Positions 5,167-5,304 of a stretch of 5,304 nucleotides of DNA are shown here, in pieces (position 1 is the first letter of the stretch; every line of letters starts with the position of its first letter). Source of the stretch: SIG440 sp045586925. GTDB lineage: Bacteria > Bacillota > Clostridia > Monoglobales > Monoglobaceae. A model generated the notes under the pieces. That model saw only the letters and a list, made by a program, of their open reading frames with translations. It made no database searches and was not told the DNA's origin. Location: positions 1 through 5,304 of the forward strand of contig JAZNBG010000032.1 of assembly GCA_045586925.1 (NCBI GenBank), written 5' to 3'. Made by a program: the position numbers and the translations under genes.

Positions 5167-5214
5167 CCTCTATTCTACGAACTATTCCAGTTGCTTTCAT
5201 ATATAAAATCTCCT
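5116..5214. repeat. Direct repeat, right copy (pairs with 193-291)
   Basis: This is the partner of the left repeat in the same orientation. The conserved blocks are 5116-5130 (core) and 5153-5214 (AbrB-like 5' end and RBS). The 4.92 kb between the two copies holds the complete regulator gene and the five-gene operon. Confidence 0.9.
5138..5200 (-). pseudogene. AbrB/SpoVT-type N-terminal fragment, right copy
   Basis: The minus-strand RBS AAAGGAGA (about 5209-5216) precedes an ATG at 5198-5200. The frame reads MKATGIVRRIEACVII... for 20 residues and stops at a TGA (5138-5140) within the hairpin region 5088-5166. The first ten residues fit SpoVT/AbrB proteins; the remaining domain is missing. 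The first 12 residues are the same as in the left copy, after which both diverge at their hairpins. Transcription from here would read towards the regulator gene about 300 bases downstream. It could be the remnant of a disrupted abrB gene or a conserved element end; a short leader peptide cannot be excluded. Confidence 0.65.
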
Positions 5215-5304
5215 TTAAATTCAAATCGTGATACTATTATTTGTAACTCGTGGGAATTTATACTGCAAAGATTTGTTTTTAAGGATAAAAAAAGACATCG
5301 CGGA

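Overview
The window looks like chromosomal or mobile-element DNA from a low-to-moderate-GC Gram-positive bacterium of the Clostridia, probably a gut Ruminococcaceae/Oscillospiraceae-type organism. The support is strong AGGAGG-type ribosome binding sites, sigma-A-like promoter elements, T-tailed terminators, a lipoprotein signal with an LAAC lipobox, and protein styles (DUF4870-like zinc-ribbon membrane proteins, AbrB/SpoVT-type N-termini) common there. No taxonomic assignment is certain from sequence alone.

All six complete genes lie on the minus strand, so the functional order runs from high to low coordinates. At the promoter-proximal end (about 4842-4930) is a well-formed promoter with two copies of a TGCGGA/TCCGCA dyad. 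It drives a 413-residue regulator with two DNA-binding domains: an N-terminal excisionase/MerR-like helix-turn-helix and a C-terminal LuxR-type one. A strong intrinsic terminator follows. Five tightly packed genes come next (gaps of 7 to 26 bases, each with its own good RBS): a 107-residue Cys-rich protein, a 283-residue double zinc-ribbon protein, a 235-residue lipoprotein, and two zinc-ribbon membrane proteins of 182 and 180 residues. A weaker terminator-like hairpin closes the run at 388-419. The five look like one operon for an envelope-associated system of unknown function, in which the same CxxC-x10-CxxC zinc ribbon occurs four times in three proteins.

This 4.9 kb block is bracketed by two directly repeated segments (about 193-291 and 5116-5214). 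Each carries, on the minus strand, an RBS plus the first codons of an AbrB/SpoVT-family gene (MKATGIVRRI...). That frame soon runs into a different sequence and stops inside a hairpin-flanked core resembling a tyrosine-recombinase attachment site. No integrase lies between the repeats. The best reading is an integrase-less, att-flanked cassette (a cis-mobilizable element or part of a tandem accretion), with a dual-headed regulator and a zinc-ribbon/lipoprotein operon as cargo. The repeats are seen directly; the mobility is inferred.

The edges (1-431 and 4842-5304) hold the repeats, hairpins, a possible 3' end of a plus-strand gene at 1-90 with a terminator, and the regulator promoter. I see no RNA genes, CRISPR array, transposase or integrase.
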